Part shown: positions 21,963 through 32,373 of the stretch, one piece after another
How positions within the stretch are numbered: position 1 is the stretch's first letter
Layout of the letters: each line of letters opens with the position of its first letter
DNA from: Takakia lepidozioides
Lineage: Eukaryota > Streptophyta > Takakiopsida > Takakiales > Takakiaceae
NCBI GenBank assembly: GCA_030704615.1
Contig: CM060732.1
Coordinates: 17,608,001 to 17,672,000 of the forward strand
DNA: 64,000 bases
Direction: 5' to 3'
Notes under the pieces: model-generated
What the model was told of the DNA's origin: nothing
The model's database searches: none
Seen by the model: only the letters and a program-made list of their open reading frames with translations
Made by a program: the position numbers and the translations under genes

Positions 21963-23614
21963 TTGACACCCGAAGAGCAAACGACATTGGGAATCATGCA
22001 GCGGGTAGAAACGATTGAGGAAGAAGGAAGCGACACGGTAGTAGGTCAAGAGGAACAAGAGGGCGGACTTGCAAAGAGAGCCCGGATCAACGAAACAACC
22101 ACAAGTGCAGTAGCAGAGAACATCTTCAGCTTGACGGCTGATTCCACACTCCAGAGAGAAAGAGAGAATCAATAGCCAGAAGGAGGGAACCAACCGCAGA
22201 CCAATGAAGCAACACCCATGGAAATTAGCCATGTTGACACCGAAATCCAGCAAACAACACCTACAGAGGCCACACAACCAGGAACAGAGGAGGGAGCCAT
22301 AGTGGTGCAGCAATAGCAGGTGGTGCAAGAGGCACAAAGTCAGCAACAGCAGGACAATAATTCCAATTTGGAATTACTACTCTCACAGTAGGTTCTGGAT
22401 ACAACAACATGGGACACAGGTTTGGAAGAAACGCCACAGAATGTAATTATGCAGGCAATACAAGCATTGGGTCAAGTAACGGCTTGCATGGACAGGGCCA
22501 AGGATTACATAAGCCCGGAGAACCTTAGCATGATCTTAGACCATATCAAAGAAAACATCAGAGGGAATTGGCGACAACAAGAACAGTGTGTAACCACGAG
22601 GTTACAATCGCATCATTGGAAGATCAACAGACGACCTTATTTCGCCAATACAACACTTTGATACAACGCAGAGACGAGTGGGAACAGGAGTGGGAACATA
22701 AGTGACAAAGACAGAGGGACAAAACACGCAATGTCCAAGCCGACCTCGATGCAGAAAGAGAGCGATCTCGGAAAACAGAGACAGAGGTGGAAACGCTCAC
22801 AGGACAGGTGCAGACACTTAAGGAGCAGGTGGATACACTCAAGGAGCAGCTGAAGACTGCCAAAGACCAGGGAAGAAAGTGGCTCTCATGCAACACTGTA
22901 CTGCTGAGGGAAAGGGAAAATGCTGAAAGCAGGCTGTTCACAGCCACCACAGAAAGGGACATTGTCATAGGCAATGAACAAGAATGGAAACAGTAGCTGG
23001 AGAAGCTGACACTACAAGTAGGGTTGGATGCAGCAGACGCAGCCTTGGCCCGAGCATGGTTGAGTGAAGGGAGTGAACTGGAAATGAAGAAACTCAATAG
23101 GGCAATGGTAAGACAAATGAAATGTCAATTGGCGAAGTTGGTGACAGACATTCACGAGGAATTCCTACCACCAATTCCAGAACAAGATGAGCTCATGGAC
23201 GAAGACGACCAAGAGGAGAAAGACCATGAACAAGAAGCACCAATACAATCAACAACAACAACACCAGCACAAACACCACTAACAACACAACCACCACAAA
23301 GTCAACAGGCACTAGTAGAGGCCACAACAAGGCCATCTACTCAGGAGGTAAACCCCGTACCATTACCAAGTGTTCTGGTGGCATCATCTTCAGTAGCAGT
23401 GGATGATTTCCAAATCATGCCATGCAAGCAGGATGGGGAGTGGCTAAAGTATTCAGAGGAATACTTTAAAAATGATGATAGTCCCAGCCCACCAAATCCC
23501 AGAAATACTATAAAAAGTATTCAAAACCTTAACCCTCTGCAGGTCATTGGGTCAATTGCATCTACTCAATCAAACTCTCATACCTTTGAGATACAGGATG
23601 AGGCCACTGGCTAG
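21963..23614 (+). pseudogene. Post-integrase coiled-coil ORF (element B copy)
   Basis: One frame runs from 21963 to about 22600 with TAG at 22173, 22314 and 22389, all within Gln-rich sequence. After a shift near 22600 it continues to about 23000 with TGA near 22701 and TAG at 22994, then to a terminal TAG at 23612-23614 after another shift. Residues 22780-22900 form a strong heptad coiled coil (VQTLKEQVDTLKEQLK). The Thr/Gln/Pro-rich part (23200-23340) is a linker, and the last 90 residues (QIMPCKQDGEWLKYSEEYF) are unrecognised. It differs from the element 1 and 42.5 kb copies but has the same kind of layout. Confidence 0.6.
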
Positions 23615-23639
23615 GGAGGAGACATGGTCAGGGGCAGAA

Positions 23640-24604
23640 TTGGTTGAATTCTGGTCGCTTACATGTGGGCAGTGGGGCAATTGAAGATTAATCCTATCCC
23701 GGCAGTAGACGTTGTAATGGGCTGCCCAAGTTTTTATATTGGCAGTTACTTGTACCGGATGTTCGTGACAATGAGGGGAAGCTGGCACTACGCCATGTTG
23801 CTCAGTTGGTACAGCAGTACCCTGATTTGTTGTCAGTGTCTGCAGTTCATGGATACCAACAAGCCTTGCCAGCAGACATTTCGTTGTTGGGGGCACAGGA
23901 TTTGGAGCAGGTTGGCTCCATTGATCTGGTAGTGGCAGGTTGCCCCTGCCAAGGGCATTCATCAGCCGGGCATGGCAATGGATTGCGAGACTCAAGGACG
24001 GGTCTGTTTTGGGAGATGGTGCGGGTTTTGCGCCACTTGCAACTTCATCAAGCTGTATCTCCAGCATACATCTTGGAGAATGTGCCACCGATAGGTGATT
24101 CTCGGGCCAGGGTGATGGCCAGTGTGTATCAAGTCCGATCGTGGCTTGGGTCATCAGTGTTGTTGGATGCAGCTGTAGTGGGGTCACGGGCTCATCGTCC
24201 ACGGCTATGGTAGGACTAACTTGATGCCACCCGCACTGCTCAAGCGTGCATTTGATGGGGTGCAGCTGCCAGCACACCTCACAGTGGTTAGCATTTTGGA
24301 CACAGGGAGACAGTCTCAACGTGTGAGACACGATGACCGTTCGCCTTTGGCAGTGGTCAACAGGGTGGGTCAACCACGAGCAGCATTACCTACACTGCTC
24401 AGCTTCCCAGGATCCCATGTTTTTCGGGATGGTGGGCCTGGCCTCTTGTGGGATAGCCAGCTGCAACAATTAGTGGAGCCCAATGCTGACAAGCGCGAGC
24501 AGGCGATGGGTTTTACCACTGGTACCACGGCGGTGCCATCTCTTTCTGAGGCATCACGTCGTCAGGTGTTGGGGCAAGCAATGGATCTCAATTGCTTGAC
24601 CTGA
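23640..24604 (+). pseudogene. Cytosine-5 DNA methyltransferase domain of a retroelement polyprotein
   Basis: Would transfer a methyl group from AdoMet to cytosine C5. Motif IV is present with the catalytic Cys (VVAGCPCQGHSSAGHG), motif VI has Glu-Asn-Val (YILENVPP), motif VIII reads VGSRAHRPRLW, and the C-terminal part has REQAMGFTTGTT and RRQVLGQAMDLN, matching motifs IX-X. AHRxRxxW and the MGF...RRQxLGxA end resemble DNMT3-type enzymes. Upstream, ALRHVAQLVQQYPDL matches the motif II-III area, but the glycine-rich AdoMet motif I is not visible and a TAA sits at 23689-23691. A one-base shift near 24213 splits the domain and TGA at 24602-24604 replaces a likely Trp. The frame leads into the RT. 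Confidence 0.88.
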
Positions 24605-25993
24605 ATTATCAGCTTGGCTATGGCTGAGCAGCGCAGAGTACGGAATACACTTCCCTTCATGGTCTCCCTACCTACAAAGACGGTACAGGCAACAAGTGGG
24701 GGCGAGCAGGTGAGGACCACGAGGTGCAGGCCGCATCCATGGCACACGTGGGAGGTGCTCGAGGTTCAGAATGAGTTGGCAGCCAAGGCGGCGGTGATGG
24801 ATCAGGTTGGGGATTTTTCTCGGGTTGAGGAGGTCCTCAAGGATGGGATGATGGGGCAGGGTGAGACATTGTCACTAATAGAGGAGGCAGTGGTCACTGC
24901 TCAAGAGGTTGCAGCATAGCAACCACGGGACGCGTCTTCTACCTTTAAGCCTATTGGACTCAAGGTTGCAGTCACGGAGGACAACTGGGAGCCTCATGTT
25001 GGACCTATAGTCACCAGAGAAGAGGGACGACGTATACGGCAGTTCTTGAGGGCTTACAGGAACTGCTTTGCCTTCAGTTTGAAGGACTTAGGAGCACTGA
25101 AGGGTCAAGAGATTCGCATTGAATTGGCTACTGACACGCCAATCTTTCGGAGACCCTATAGGTACAGTGACATGGAGAGATCTTTGATTCAGATGAGAAC
25201 TCGGGACCTTTGGGAGGCTGGTTTGGTGGAGCTATCTGGGGGAGAGTATGCTTCAGCCACAGTGATGCCAGCCAAGAAGGATGTCTATGGCAATTGGACG
25301 GAGAGACGTATGTGCGGTGATTACCGGCCTGTAAATCGTCAGACCAAGTCCGATAGGTATGCTATGCCGACACCAGAGGAGATCTTTGATGCCATTGGGC
25401 ATGCCAAGGTCTTTAGCACTTTGGATTTACGATCCGAATATCACCAGTTGTCGATCAAGGAGGCGGATAAGCAGAAGACGGCATTCTGGGGGATCAATGA
25501 GCACGGGAAGGGTTGCCTATACCAGTGGCGGTTCTTACCATTTGGGCTTAAAAATGCTTCTGCAGAGTTTCAAAGAGTCATGGACAGGATTCTAGCAGGG
25601 GTGGAGTTTGCTCGGTGCTACATAGATGACATCATCATCTTTAGTGCTACGGTGGAGGAGCATGAGAGACACCTCCAGGTGGTATTTGAGCGCTTGAGGG
25701 CGCACGGATTGAAATTACATCCGGGGAAGTGCAAGTTTTTCCACAACCAGATTGAGTATCTGGGTCATATGATATATCCTGGAGGATTGGGGGTACAGCA
25801 GACTAAGGTAGAGGCCATTGCACAGATCCCACGCCCCACGAATGTAAGCCGAGTTCGAGCTTTCATGGGGTTGGCAAACTATTATAGACGGTTTGTCAAG
25901 GGATTTAGTGCCATTGCAAAGGCTCTAACCAAGCGGCAGCTGCAAGGTTGCAAGAGTTGCCAATTAGGCCAGCCATTGAGCGCAGCATGGTGA
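24605..25993 (+). pseudogene. Linker and reverse transcriptase fused to the methyltransferase
   Basis: The same reading frame as the end of the methyltransferase runs through a linker (24614-24919), a TAG at 24917-24919 (probably from CAG) and the RT. RT motifs are RRPYRYSDMER, ATVMPAKKDVYGNW, RMCGDYRPVN, STLDLRSEYHQL, the FLPFGLKNASAEFQRVMD block, the catalytic YIDD box (CYIDDIIIFS), GHMIYPGG and ANYYRRFVKGF. These are Ty3/Gypsy type, and the sequence is clearly distinct from the RT of element 1. It ends abruptly at about 25950 within the RT connection; RNase H and integrase are missing. A methyltransferase upstream of RT in one frame is the key feature. Confidence 0.92.
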
Positions 25994-26004
25994 CTCCTGG
26001 TTCA

Positions 26005-26275
26005 TTTTACTATACCTCTATTGAGGTATCACCATATGTGAACCCTAATCAGCTCATACTATACCTCTGTTAGTATACCAAACAGGAGCTTGTCCCTTTT
26101 ACTATACCTCTGTTGAGGTATCACCATATGTGGACCCTAATCAGCTCAGACTATACCTCTGTTAGTATACCAAACAGAACCCTCATTTTCAGACTATACC
26201 TCTGTAAAGGTATAATCAACATAAGGGACCCTAGCAACCTCAGACTATACCTCTGTTAAGGTATCAACATTAAAA
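26005..26275 (+). repeat. Tandem hairpin repeat built on TATACCTCTGTTGAGGTAT
   Basis: Six copies of ACTATACCTCTGTT with a partial inverted partner (GAGGTAT or AGTATACC) lie within 270 bp, each able to fold into a short hairpin. Pairs are embedded in a larger duplication of about 90 bp (GGTATCACCATATGTG...CCCTAATCAGCTCA). It sits at the point where the RT is cut off. Confidence 0.8.
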
Positions 26276-26888
26276 GGACTTAGTGAAATTTAAGGGCCTT
26301 TGGAGGATTGTTTGGAAGATATTTGAGGGCCCTTGGAGGAGTGTTTGGAGGATCTTTGGGGTCCTTGGAGGAGTATTGGAGGATTCTTTGAGCTTTGGTG
26401 GACAATGTTGAAAAGCTCTTGAAGGATTGATTGAGGGATATTTTAAGGATACTTGCCACGGCCATACAAGCGAGTGGATAGAAACAAGAGAGAGAGTGGT
26501 GGGATGAGAGCATTCTGGGGTTAGAAATTGCTTTAGTTTCTCTTCCCCATAGTCTTTCACCTCTCTGTAGGCCAAAACCTTTCCGTAGGTGGAGGCAAGA
26601 GTTAGTCCGGGTTTGGGCTGGGGTGTCCTTGCAGGAGCGACACTGTGGAGTGTTTTTGGTGTGGGGGAGTTGTTGTCTTGATGCTTTGTGTGGGCGCTTG
26701 TTTTCATAGGAGGTTGGTCCGGATTTGATCACCGGCCAATCCTAGAGTATGTTGTCGGTGGTGAGGCTGGAGTGATGACCAGCAAGATCACCAGTGTTTC
26801 TTCTATGGTGAGGCTAGGCATGCCACCACCCTACATCCCCAAGAGATACGACAAGCACAGGAACTGACAAAATTGTGCGGACACAATT
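26276..26888. other. 3' internal region of element 2
   Basis: At about 26297-26400 a GGAGGAGTGTTTGGAGGAT-type word is repeated several times. The rest has no convincing plus-strand frame. The overlapping minus-strand frames (145-150 codons, Ser/Pro/Thr-rich) look like by-products of the repeat. Confidence 0.4.
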
Positions 26889-26912
26889 TCAAAAGAGAGG
26901 GGGGGGGGTAAA
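26889..26912 (+). promoter_or_regulatory. Polypurine tract of element 2
   Basis: AAAAGAGAGG followed by a G run and TAAA directly precedes the right LTR. Confidence 0.75.
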
Positions 26913-27786
26913 TGTTAACGGCTAAGCTACGAGGGCCAGACAGCGAGGGTCACGATGGGACATACCGGGTGGTGATTGGTTTACACTACGGGCAGAAAAG
27001 GCTAAGTACGCGGCACTTAGCAAACGGCGGAACAAGGGTACATTACCACGGGAACAATAGTGGATAGTGTAGCAACCGTGGGCCGTGAACCACGATATCA
27101 CACGGCCACGATAGCATCGGCTTTTACTAATAGAGGAAGTAGTGAAGGACCGTGGAGCGTGTACCACTATGGCACACGAGCACTACAACAAGCCACTTTT
27201 TTAGCAAACCCTTTAGGTTGCATAGGTAGTTAGGCAACGGTCATTAACGATTGCAGGCTATAACGGCTCTTTCGAGCAGAGTATAAAAGGGGCTGCACGC
27301 AACTTAGAAGGTATCAGTGATTAGTGTGTATTCATTGGACTCAGAGTGATTCGAAGTGTACTTCATGCTATGATGTGATGGACTCTGAAGTAAATTCATG
27401 CTATTCCAAGTATCTCTGTGTAGAGTGAATGTGAGATGGAGAGAATGTGCATTATGAGAGAACGTGAGATGGTGAGAATGTGTATCATCTCAGAATAGCT
27501 CTTGTTTTGTCTTGACTACCATCTGACGTATAAACAAAGAGGTCAGCCTTTCCAACTAAGATCTTTTAGGCTAGTGAGACTGTAGGTTGGGCTTAATCAA
27601 TAGGATTAAGCAACCTGCAGAGATATTGATTCATATGACGGCCATGGTTTAGTTATCCTTATTAAAACGATTACTTTGTAATCGTTTCTGAAAACATACC
27701 GTCGGACAACCTCTGTTGCATGTCTTGGGAAATGGGCAGTAGTGCTGAGGGCCTGTTTTGTCTAAGTCATAAACCAGCGGTTAACA
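26913..27786 (+). repeat. Right LTR of element 2
   Basis: Starts TGTTAACGGCTAAGCTACGA and ends CGGTTAACA, with inverted ends. TATA box at about 27282 (GTATAAAAGG). Matches 11950-12829. Its right neighbour is non-LTR sequence leading into a LINE fragment. Confidence 0.9.
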
Positions 27787-28044
27787 AACTAGCACACTCA
27801 TTCTCTCTCACTTCGACAATCGCACACCAATGAAATCGATGTTATAAGATGAGGGCAGATGAGGGCCGGGGGTAGGATGGATGTGAAAGATAACGTCTGC
27901 AATGGCTGAAAAAGGTAAATCAATCCGCGGAAATAGGTGCCCCCCGCGGAAATAGGCCCTGTAAGTTCCGAGTTCAAAGATGACGTGGCGTGAGCCTATG
28001 CTGGGCTCACGAGCTCCTGGGCTCTCAAGCTCACGGAATAGCAT
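27787..28044. other. Junction sequence between LTR and LINE
   Basis: About 250 bp without a recognised feature. CCGCGGAAATAGG occurs twice at about 27927-27955. The minus-strand frame 28044-27808 (78 codons) continues no LINE motif. Confidence 0.35.
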
Positions 28045-29135
28045 CCCTGATCTTCATCACATCGGTTGGATTCTAGTTTTGACTGGCAGATTTTGAGGCA
28101 CTTGTTTAATGGGCCACTATCTTTTTTTTTTTTTCTAATTTTTGCTAGCTCCTGGCTCATCCTTTGGCTTTCAATGTTGACAGCCTTTAGTTTGGCTAGG
28201 AAGAGTTGCGTTGGGTTGAGGTGATCGTTTCCAGCTTGAGTCCAAGCTTGCAGGAGACCATGTTTAAAGCTTGGTAACTTAAGGAGGAGGTTATTGATTT
28301 TGTAGAGGCCTCTGCCCCGTTTATAAGAATCAGGTAGTGCTATGGAGAGGATGATTGGGGCATGGTCAAAGCTTAAGGGAATGGGTTCTTGAGGGGTTCT
28401 TTTGGCATATTGCACTAGGTTGAGGGAAAGATAAGCCCCGTCAAGACGTGCCATACTAAGGTCTGCAAGAGATCTATTATTGGACCAGGTAAATGTGACA
28501 TTTGAGGTCTGGCCAAAGATGGGTACTACCTCTGTCAGGTTGTGGGTTTGAGTACAGTTGAACCATTGGTCCATTTCTTATGGGTTCGAGGTAAATGACC
28601 CTACACCTCTCTTATCCTCTTGCATTTCTACCATGTTGAAGTCCCTAGAAACTATCCAGCTATCTATATAAGGCTGCTCCTGCATTTTGGTATTAAGAAG
28701 ATTCCAAAACTCCGATCTTTCTGCAGAGGTGTTTGGCGCATAGATATTCACCAGCCCAACTGGACCAGCAGAGTTGGGTAGAGTTAATGCACAAAATTGC
28801 AGTCTTCTGGGTAGCCATATAGCCTCTGTTGTGAGGAAGGGGTGAATGAAGGGAGAAAGAAAAATTGCAATTCCTCCTTTGGTGCCAGAGGAGGTAGGTT
28901 TCCAGAATGAATTAGCCAATGGCCATAGATAATCTGACAGGCTATCGATTTTCCCTTGGTCTAGTTTGTGTTCCTGCAGGAATATGATAGAGTGATTTGC
29001 AAGGAAGGGGGCCAACCAAGTTTTGATTTTCAATCTCTTTAGAGAAGTCGGGTCAGATCCTAGCCCTCTGATGTTCCATGAGTGGAGGTCAAAGATCATT
29101 GATAGGCAGTGGTAGGCTCGGACTGACAGTCTCAT
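28045..29135 (-). pseudogene. LINE ORF2, apurinic endonuclease domain only
   Basis: Nicks target DNA in target-primed reverse transcription. Visible motifs are SWNIRGLGS, FLQEHKLD (catalytic Glu), GGIAIFLSP, VNIYAPN, SRDFNMVE (the usual GDFN has Arg for Gly), FTWSNNRS, ARLDGAYLS and SFDHAPI (catalytic Asp-His). A TAA at 28578-28580 interrupts the frame where Gln would fit. ORF2 starts 46 bases inside the end of the ORF1 frame (stop near 29089). After about residue 345 the sequence leaves LINE homology, so no RT follows. Confidence 0.85.
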
Positions 29136-31500
29136 TTGATGGCCTAGTTACTTGATAAATGAATTTAACCCTACGGTCTCTTGGTCGCAAAGAGTTGACC
29201 CAGACAAAGTTGTCTGGGGGTTTACGGGTCTTCTTTTGAATGAATATGAAAACTCCTCTTGGTTTGCTCAGACTGGGGTCTAGGGAGGATAGGAACTGGT
29301 CTGTAGACACCGTGGAAACGGTGACCGATAGAATGGAGACTCCAGTAGGAAGAATTCAGTTGAGTACAGGGTATGAAATCCAGGATATCTGTCAAGGAGT
29401 GAGCCATCAGATGGCAGAGTCCCTCAGGGTAAGCTGTCTGGCAAGTAAAAAACTGGCAGCCTGTGCCTTTCCTGCTTCCCCCAAGAGTGTTTCCCTCTAC
29501 CGCACAACATCCAACATCTATTGGAGCTCCCGGATAAGACTTGGTAAATGAAGTAGGGGGAGGGAGAGGAGGGCACCTTGATTGGAGAAGGATGGGAAAA
29601 GGGTGTTAAAGCCCTGGGTGGAGAAGTCAGTTGAGAAGCCGCCTGCGAATTGGCCTGGGTTGTATCCAAGATAGTCAATATGCGCAGAGCTCCCACCTCC
29701 GGGTCAAAGTGATTAATATTGCCTTTGACCCGGAGGTGGGAGCTTTGCGCATATTTGTGTGGAAGATTCCACTTGGGATTCCGAGGAAGATGGCTAATGT
29801 ACTGTCCGTCTGTTACCTGGTCCGTGTGCTCCCTGGTCCGTTGGACCTCCATTATGTAGTTGTTCCCATCCATCTCAGAGTCCAAGTGGGCTTCCAGTAA
29901 CTGAAATCCGTTCACTAAGGTATCCTGGTTACGAATTTGCAGTTTGTGACTTCCTCTCGGTGCTGATAGCCACTCCTCGTAAGTCCAGATGTATTGGTGG
30001 AGGGGAAGTGTAGATTTTTGCATCCTCCATAAGGGCCAGAATGTGGGTTGAGGGTTTGACACTCAGTCCGGGGTGATCTTCCAGGTATGCTCCCCACGAG
30101 ATTTTGGTGAGAGGTGATAGTGAATAATGCTTCTGGTGTTTCTGGAAGAATTGTTGTATTTTATCCTTGAATAAAATCTCTGGGCTGCTATTGGGAGGGT
30201 TGGATTGCATATAATGCTTGATATTTGCCGAAGTTATCCATAAAGAATCGACACATTCGAAGTCATTTGATGTGATCAGAATGGCTGGAGGTTTGCTCTT
30301 CCTGAAAATCAATGGGGTAACACAGGCAGCCTTTGGTGTGTCCATAATCTCTAAAGCCGAGCATCCCCTAAGATTCAGGTGTGGGAATGAGCAGGTTTGG
30401 AGACAGGTGTTAACGAAGCTGGAGTTACATGCAATCCCAGTGGTGATTTTGGGAAAGGAGTTATTGATAGGAAGTGTCAGTCTGACCACTCTTTGTGGTG
30501 AGCCATCCCCTTTTTTTTTCCTTTCCTTTTGCGGTAGTGGCCTCCTGCAGTTGTTCCGCATGTTTTTTTTGTCCCTTTGTAATAGCAGCCTCCCGTTGTT
30601 GGTGTGCCATCAGTTCTTCCTGCATAGGATCTGTGTATGTTCCTTCCCTACCAGCAGTATGAAGCCGGGTTTTGGGTTGCAGTGGATCATTTGGTGCAGT
30701 GTACAGGGTTTGACCCCTCCGGTGAAATGATGAGGGACCTGAATGTGGAGTAGGAGATTGTACTTCCTGCTTTTGATTAGAGCCTGCTGCTGGAGTCCCT
30801 CCTTGATCTTGTAAATGAGGGATGGTGGAAGGCTGGGAGTGTTTGCGTTTAGCCGTAGGGCAGTCCAGTTTAATGTGGCCCAACTAGCCACAGTTGAAGC
30901 AAGTTGTGTAGGTAGTGTCTTCTATGAGCTGGATTGTGAAGTAGTTGTCTTCCTCGTCTATTGGCAGTTAACAAATTGTGGGAGAACATCTTCGTTCGGC
31001 ATCATCAAAACAAATTTGGCACATCCTGTTTCGTGAAGGCGTGAAGCAATAGTCACCGATTTCCAAGCCGGGTCCTGCCTTAGGTTATGTGTACACATTT
31101 GGGGGTCAAATATAGCCAGACACCCAAGGTATGAACCAAAGTGGTTTGCTATATCTGCCAAGTTTACCAAGTACTGGTCTAGGATGTAGGGGACCGAGAC
31201 AATGCGAGGGCCCCAGAGTTTTCCATTCCTGTTGCCCATCCTTGGTGACCAAAGAAATATATTGACGTTGAAACCCTTTGTATGAGGATTGAATAGTAAT
31301 GCATCATTAGCTGCCTCTTGTGTTTCAAAGATGATTGAGAAAAAACCGCGTCATTTTGCATGGCAGAACTGCTGTCTCAGTTCACCATGGCCTCCAAGAT
31401 GTCTGATGGCCCAATCCCTGACAAAAAGCCCTATCTACTTTTTTCCCCGGAAAGTGAATGAGAATACCTGACTCTTCCATTGTTGCTACTCTCTTCTACA
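29089..31500 (-). pseudogene. LINE ORF1, nucleic-acid-binding protein
   Basis: Several minus-strand frames join with shifts. The N-terminal part (about 31450-30960) resembles the DUF4283 region of plant LINE ORF1s (WAIRHLGGHGELRQ, SVPYILDQYLVNLADIANHF). A zinc knuckle at about 30905-30865 has exact CX2CX4HX4C spacing (CFNCG-stop-LGHIKLDC), with a TAG at 30884-30886 inside it, probably from CAG. A Pro/Gln/Lys-rich stretch and a long C-terminal region (29424-30561) follow, with a near-perfect hairpin at 29678-29754. The last frame (29310-29089) overlaps the ORF2 start. Confidence 0.7.
29678..29754. repeat. Near-perfect 32-bp inverted repeat
   Basis: Arms 29678-29709 and 29723-29754 are reverse complements with a single mismatch, around a 13-bp loop. 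It lies inside the LINE ORF1 remnant and carries CTCCCACCTCCGGGTCAAAG in the left arm. Confidence 0.95.
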
Positions 31501-31657
31501 GTTCTGGGATGTTCATGTCGATCATGGGGTAGTCCTTATCCAAGTCGTCTTGATTGAGTACTTTTTCTTCCTCCCAGTCCGTTGGCAGATTCTCCAAAAT
31601 TGGGGGACTCGGAAGGTTCGGCAGAAAAGAGCTTAGCCTGGGAATTTTGAGAAGTGG

Positions 31658-31660
<3 letters not shown>

Positions 31661-31700
<40 letters not shown>
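31661..31700. repeat. Run of 40 G
   Basis: An uninterrupted G run followed by CGGGGAGGGG, directly beyond the 5' end of the LINE. Length is likely unreliable in assembly. Confidence 0.9.
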
Positions 31701-32373
31701 CGGGGAGGGGTCTTACTGAACCACTGGCAGAATCAATCGTGCCAGAAAAAAGCCTGTCCCGGACGACGGGTTGGTTCTTCTGTGATTATTGTGCATTCCA
31801 CAATTGACACCTCGAGTCTATCAAACGCAAGCTATGCTTGGCGGCAAGTGCTTGCTGGGATATGTGAAGGCAGCCAAAGGTCCAAGGGAGATAAAAGTGG
31901 CGAAGGTAGTGGCCAAATGACCGTTGGGGGTCATTTTTTTTTATTGAAATGAAGTTTTTTTTTTAGTGAATAGGGGGATTGAATCCCTGATTAATTTATT
32001 GAAATAATTATTTGGAGGGGAAAAAAATTAAAACCTCAATTACGCCATAAGGTACACACACTGTGATCAGTGTTTGAAGAATCAACAATCTCTGATGGAG
32101 ATTTAAGTCCAATGGACAAAGACCATGTCCCTAGTAAATGCACTTCTCTACGAATAACTCCCAATGGAGAAAAGTCGAAGAGACCAAAAAACAGGGCACA
32201 CTGCCCAAGACTCCAAGTGTAGCAGATGCGTAACCTAATTACTGCTGGGTTGCTGAAGAACAGACATGGTATAGCGGGGATGTTTTGAGATTGGTGTAAA
32301 TGAGTCTTTGACTTGGGAGTGATAAAGAGATCGTTCTATCTATAGAATAGTTTAGAAGCAGTCGAGGAGTGTT
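31701..32373. other. Probable 3' untranslated tail of a second LINE
   Basis: Between the 3' coding end at 32374 and T-rich tracts at about 31930-31965 (two runs of about 9-10 T on the plus strand, that is A runs at a minus-strand 3' end). No ORF recognised. Confidence 0.4.

Larger units (their letters stand above)
11950..27786 (+). mobile_element. Element 2: LTR pair enclosing a nested mosaic
   Basis: Similar LTRs of 880 bp (11950-12829) and 874 bp (26913-27786) lie in the same orientation. The left one is followed by a primer-binding-type sequence and the right one preceded by a purine tract, as for the ends of one element. The 14 kb between them is not one element. It holds an A-type LTR element, the end of another A-like element (B) and a methyltransferase-RT remnant. 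The bases flanking the pair differ (GAGTC on the left, AACTA on the right), so no target duplication supports a single insertion. The two LTRs may come from different insertions or from a rearranged copy. Confidence 0.6.
28045..31640 (-). mobile_element. L1-type LINE, 5' part (ORF1 and endonuclease)
   Basis: Minus strand. ORF1 (about 31500-29089) has a DUF4283-type N-terminal region and a CCHC knuckle, and ORF2 (29135-28045) has an AP-endonuclease domain. Both are typical of plant L1-like LINEs. The reverse transcriptase is missing because the element is cut at about 28045. Confidence 0.8.

Noticed and set aside
23663-23932. An 89-residue ORF in frame 2 starting at 23663
   Set aside because: It is a shadow of the methyltransferase, whose motifs are read in the neighbouring frame from 23692 onward.
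3676-24919. A variant genetic code in which TAG encodes Gln
   Set aside because: TAG also stands where Trp is expected (for example 8939 and 9609), frameshifts occur in the same ORFs, and the intact UAP56 gene uses no in-frame TAG. Mutation explains the pattern better.
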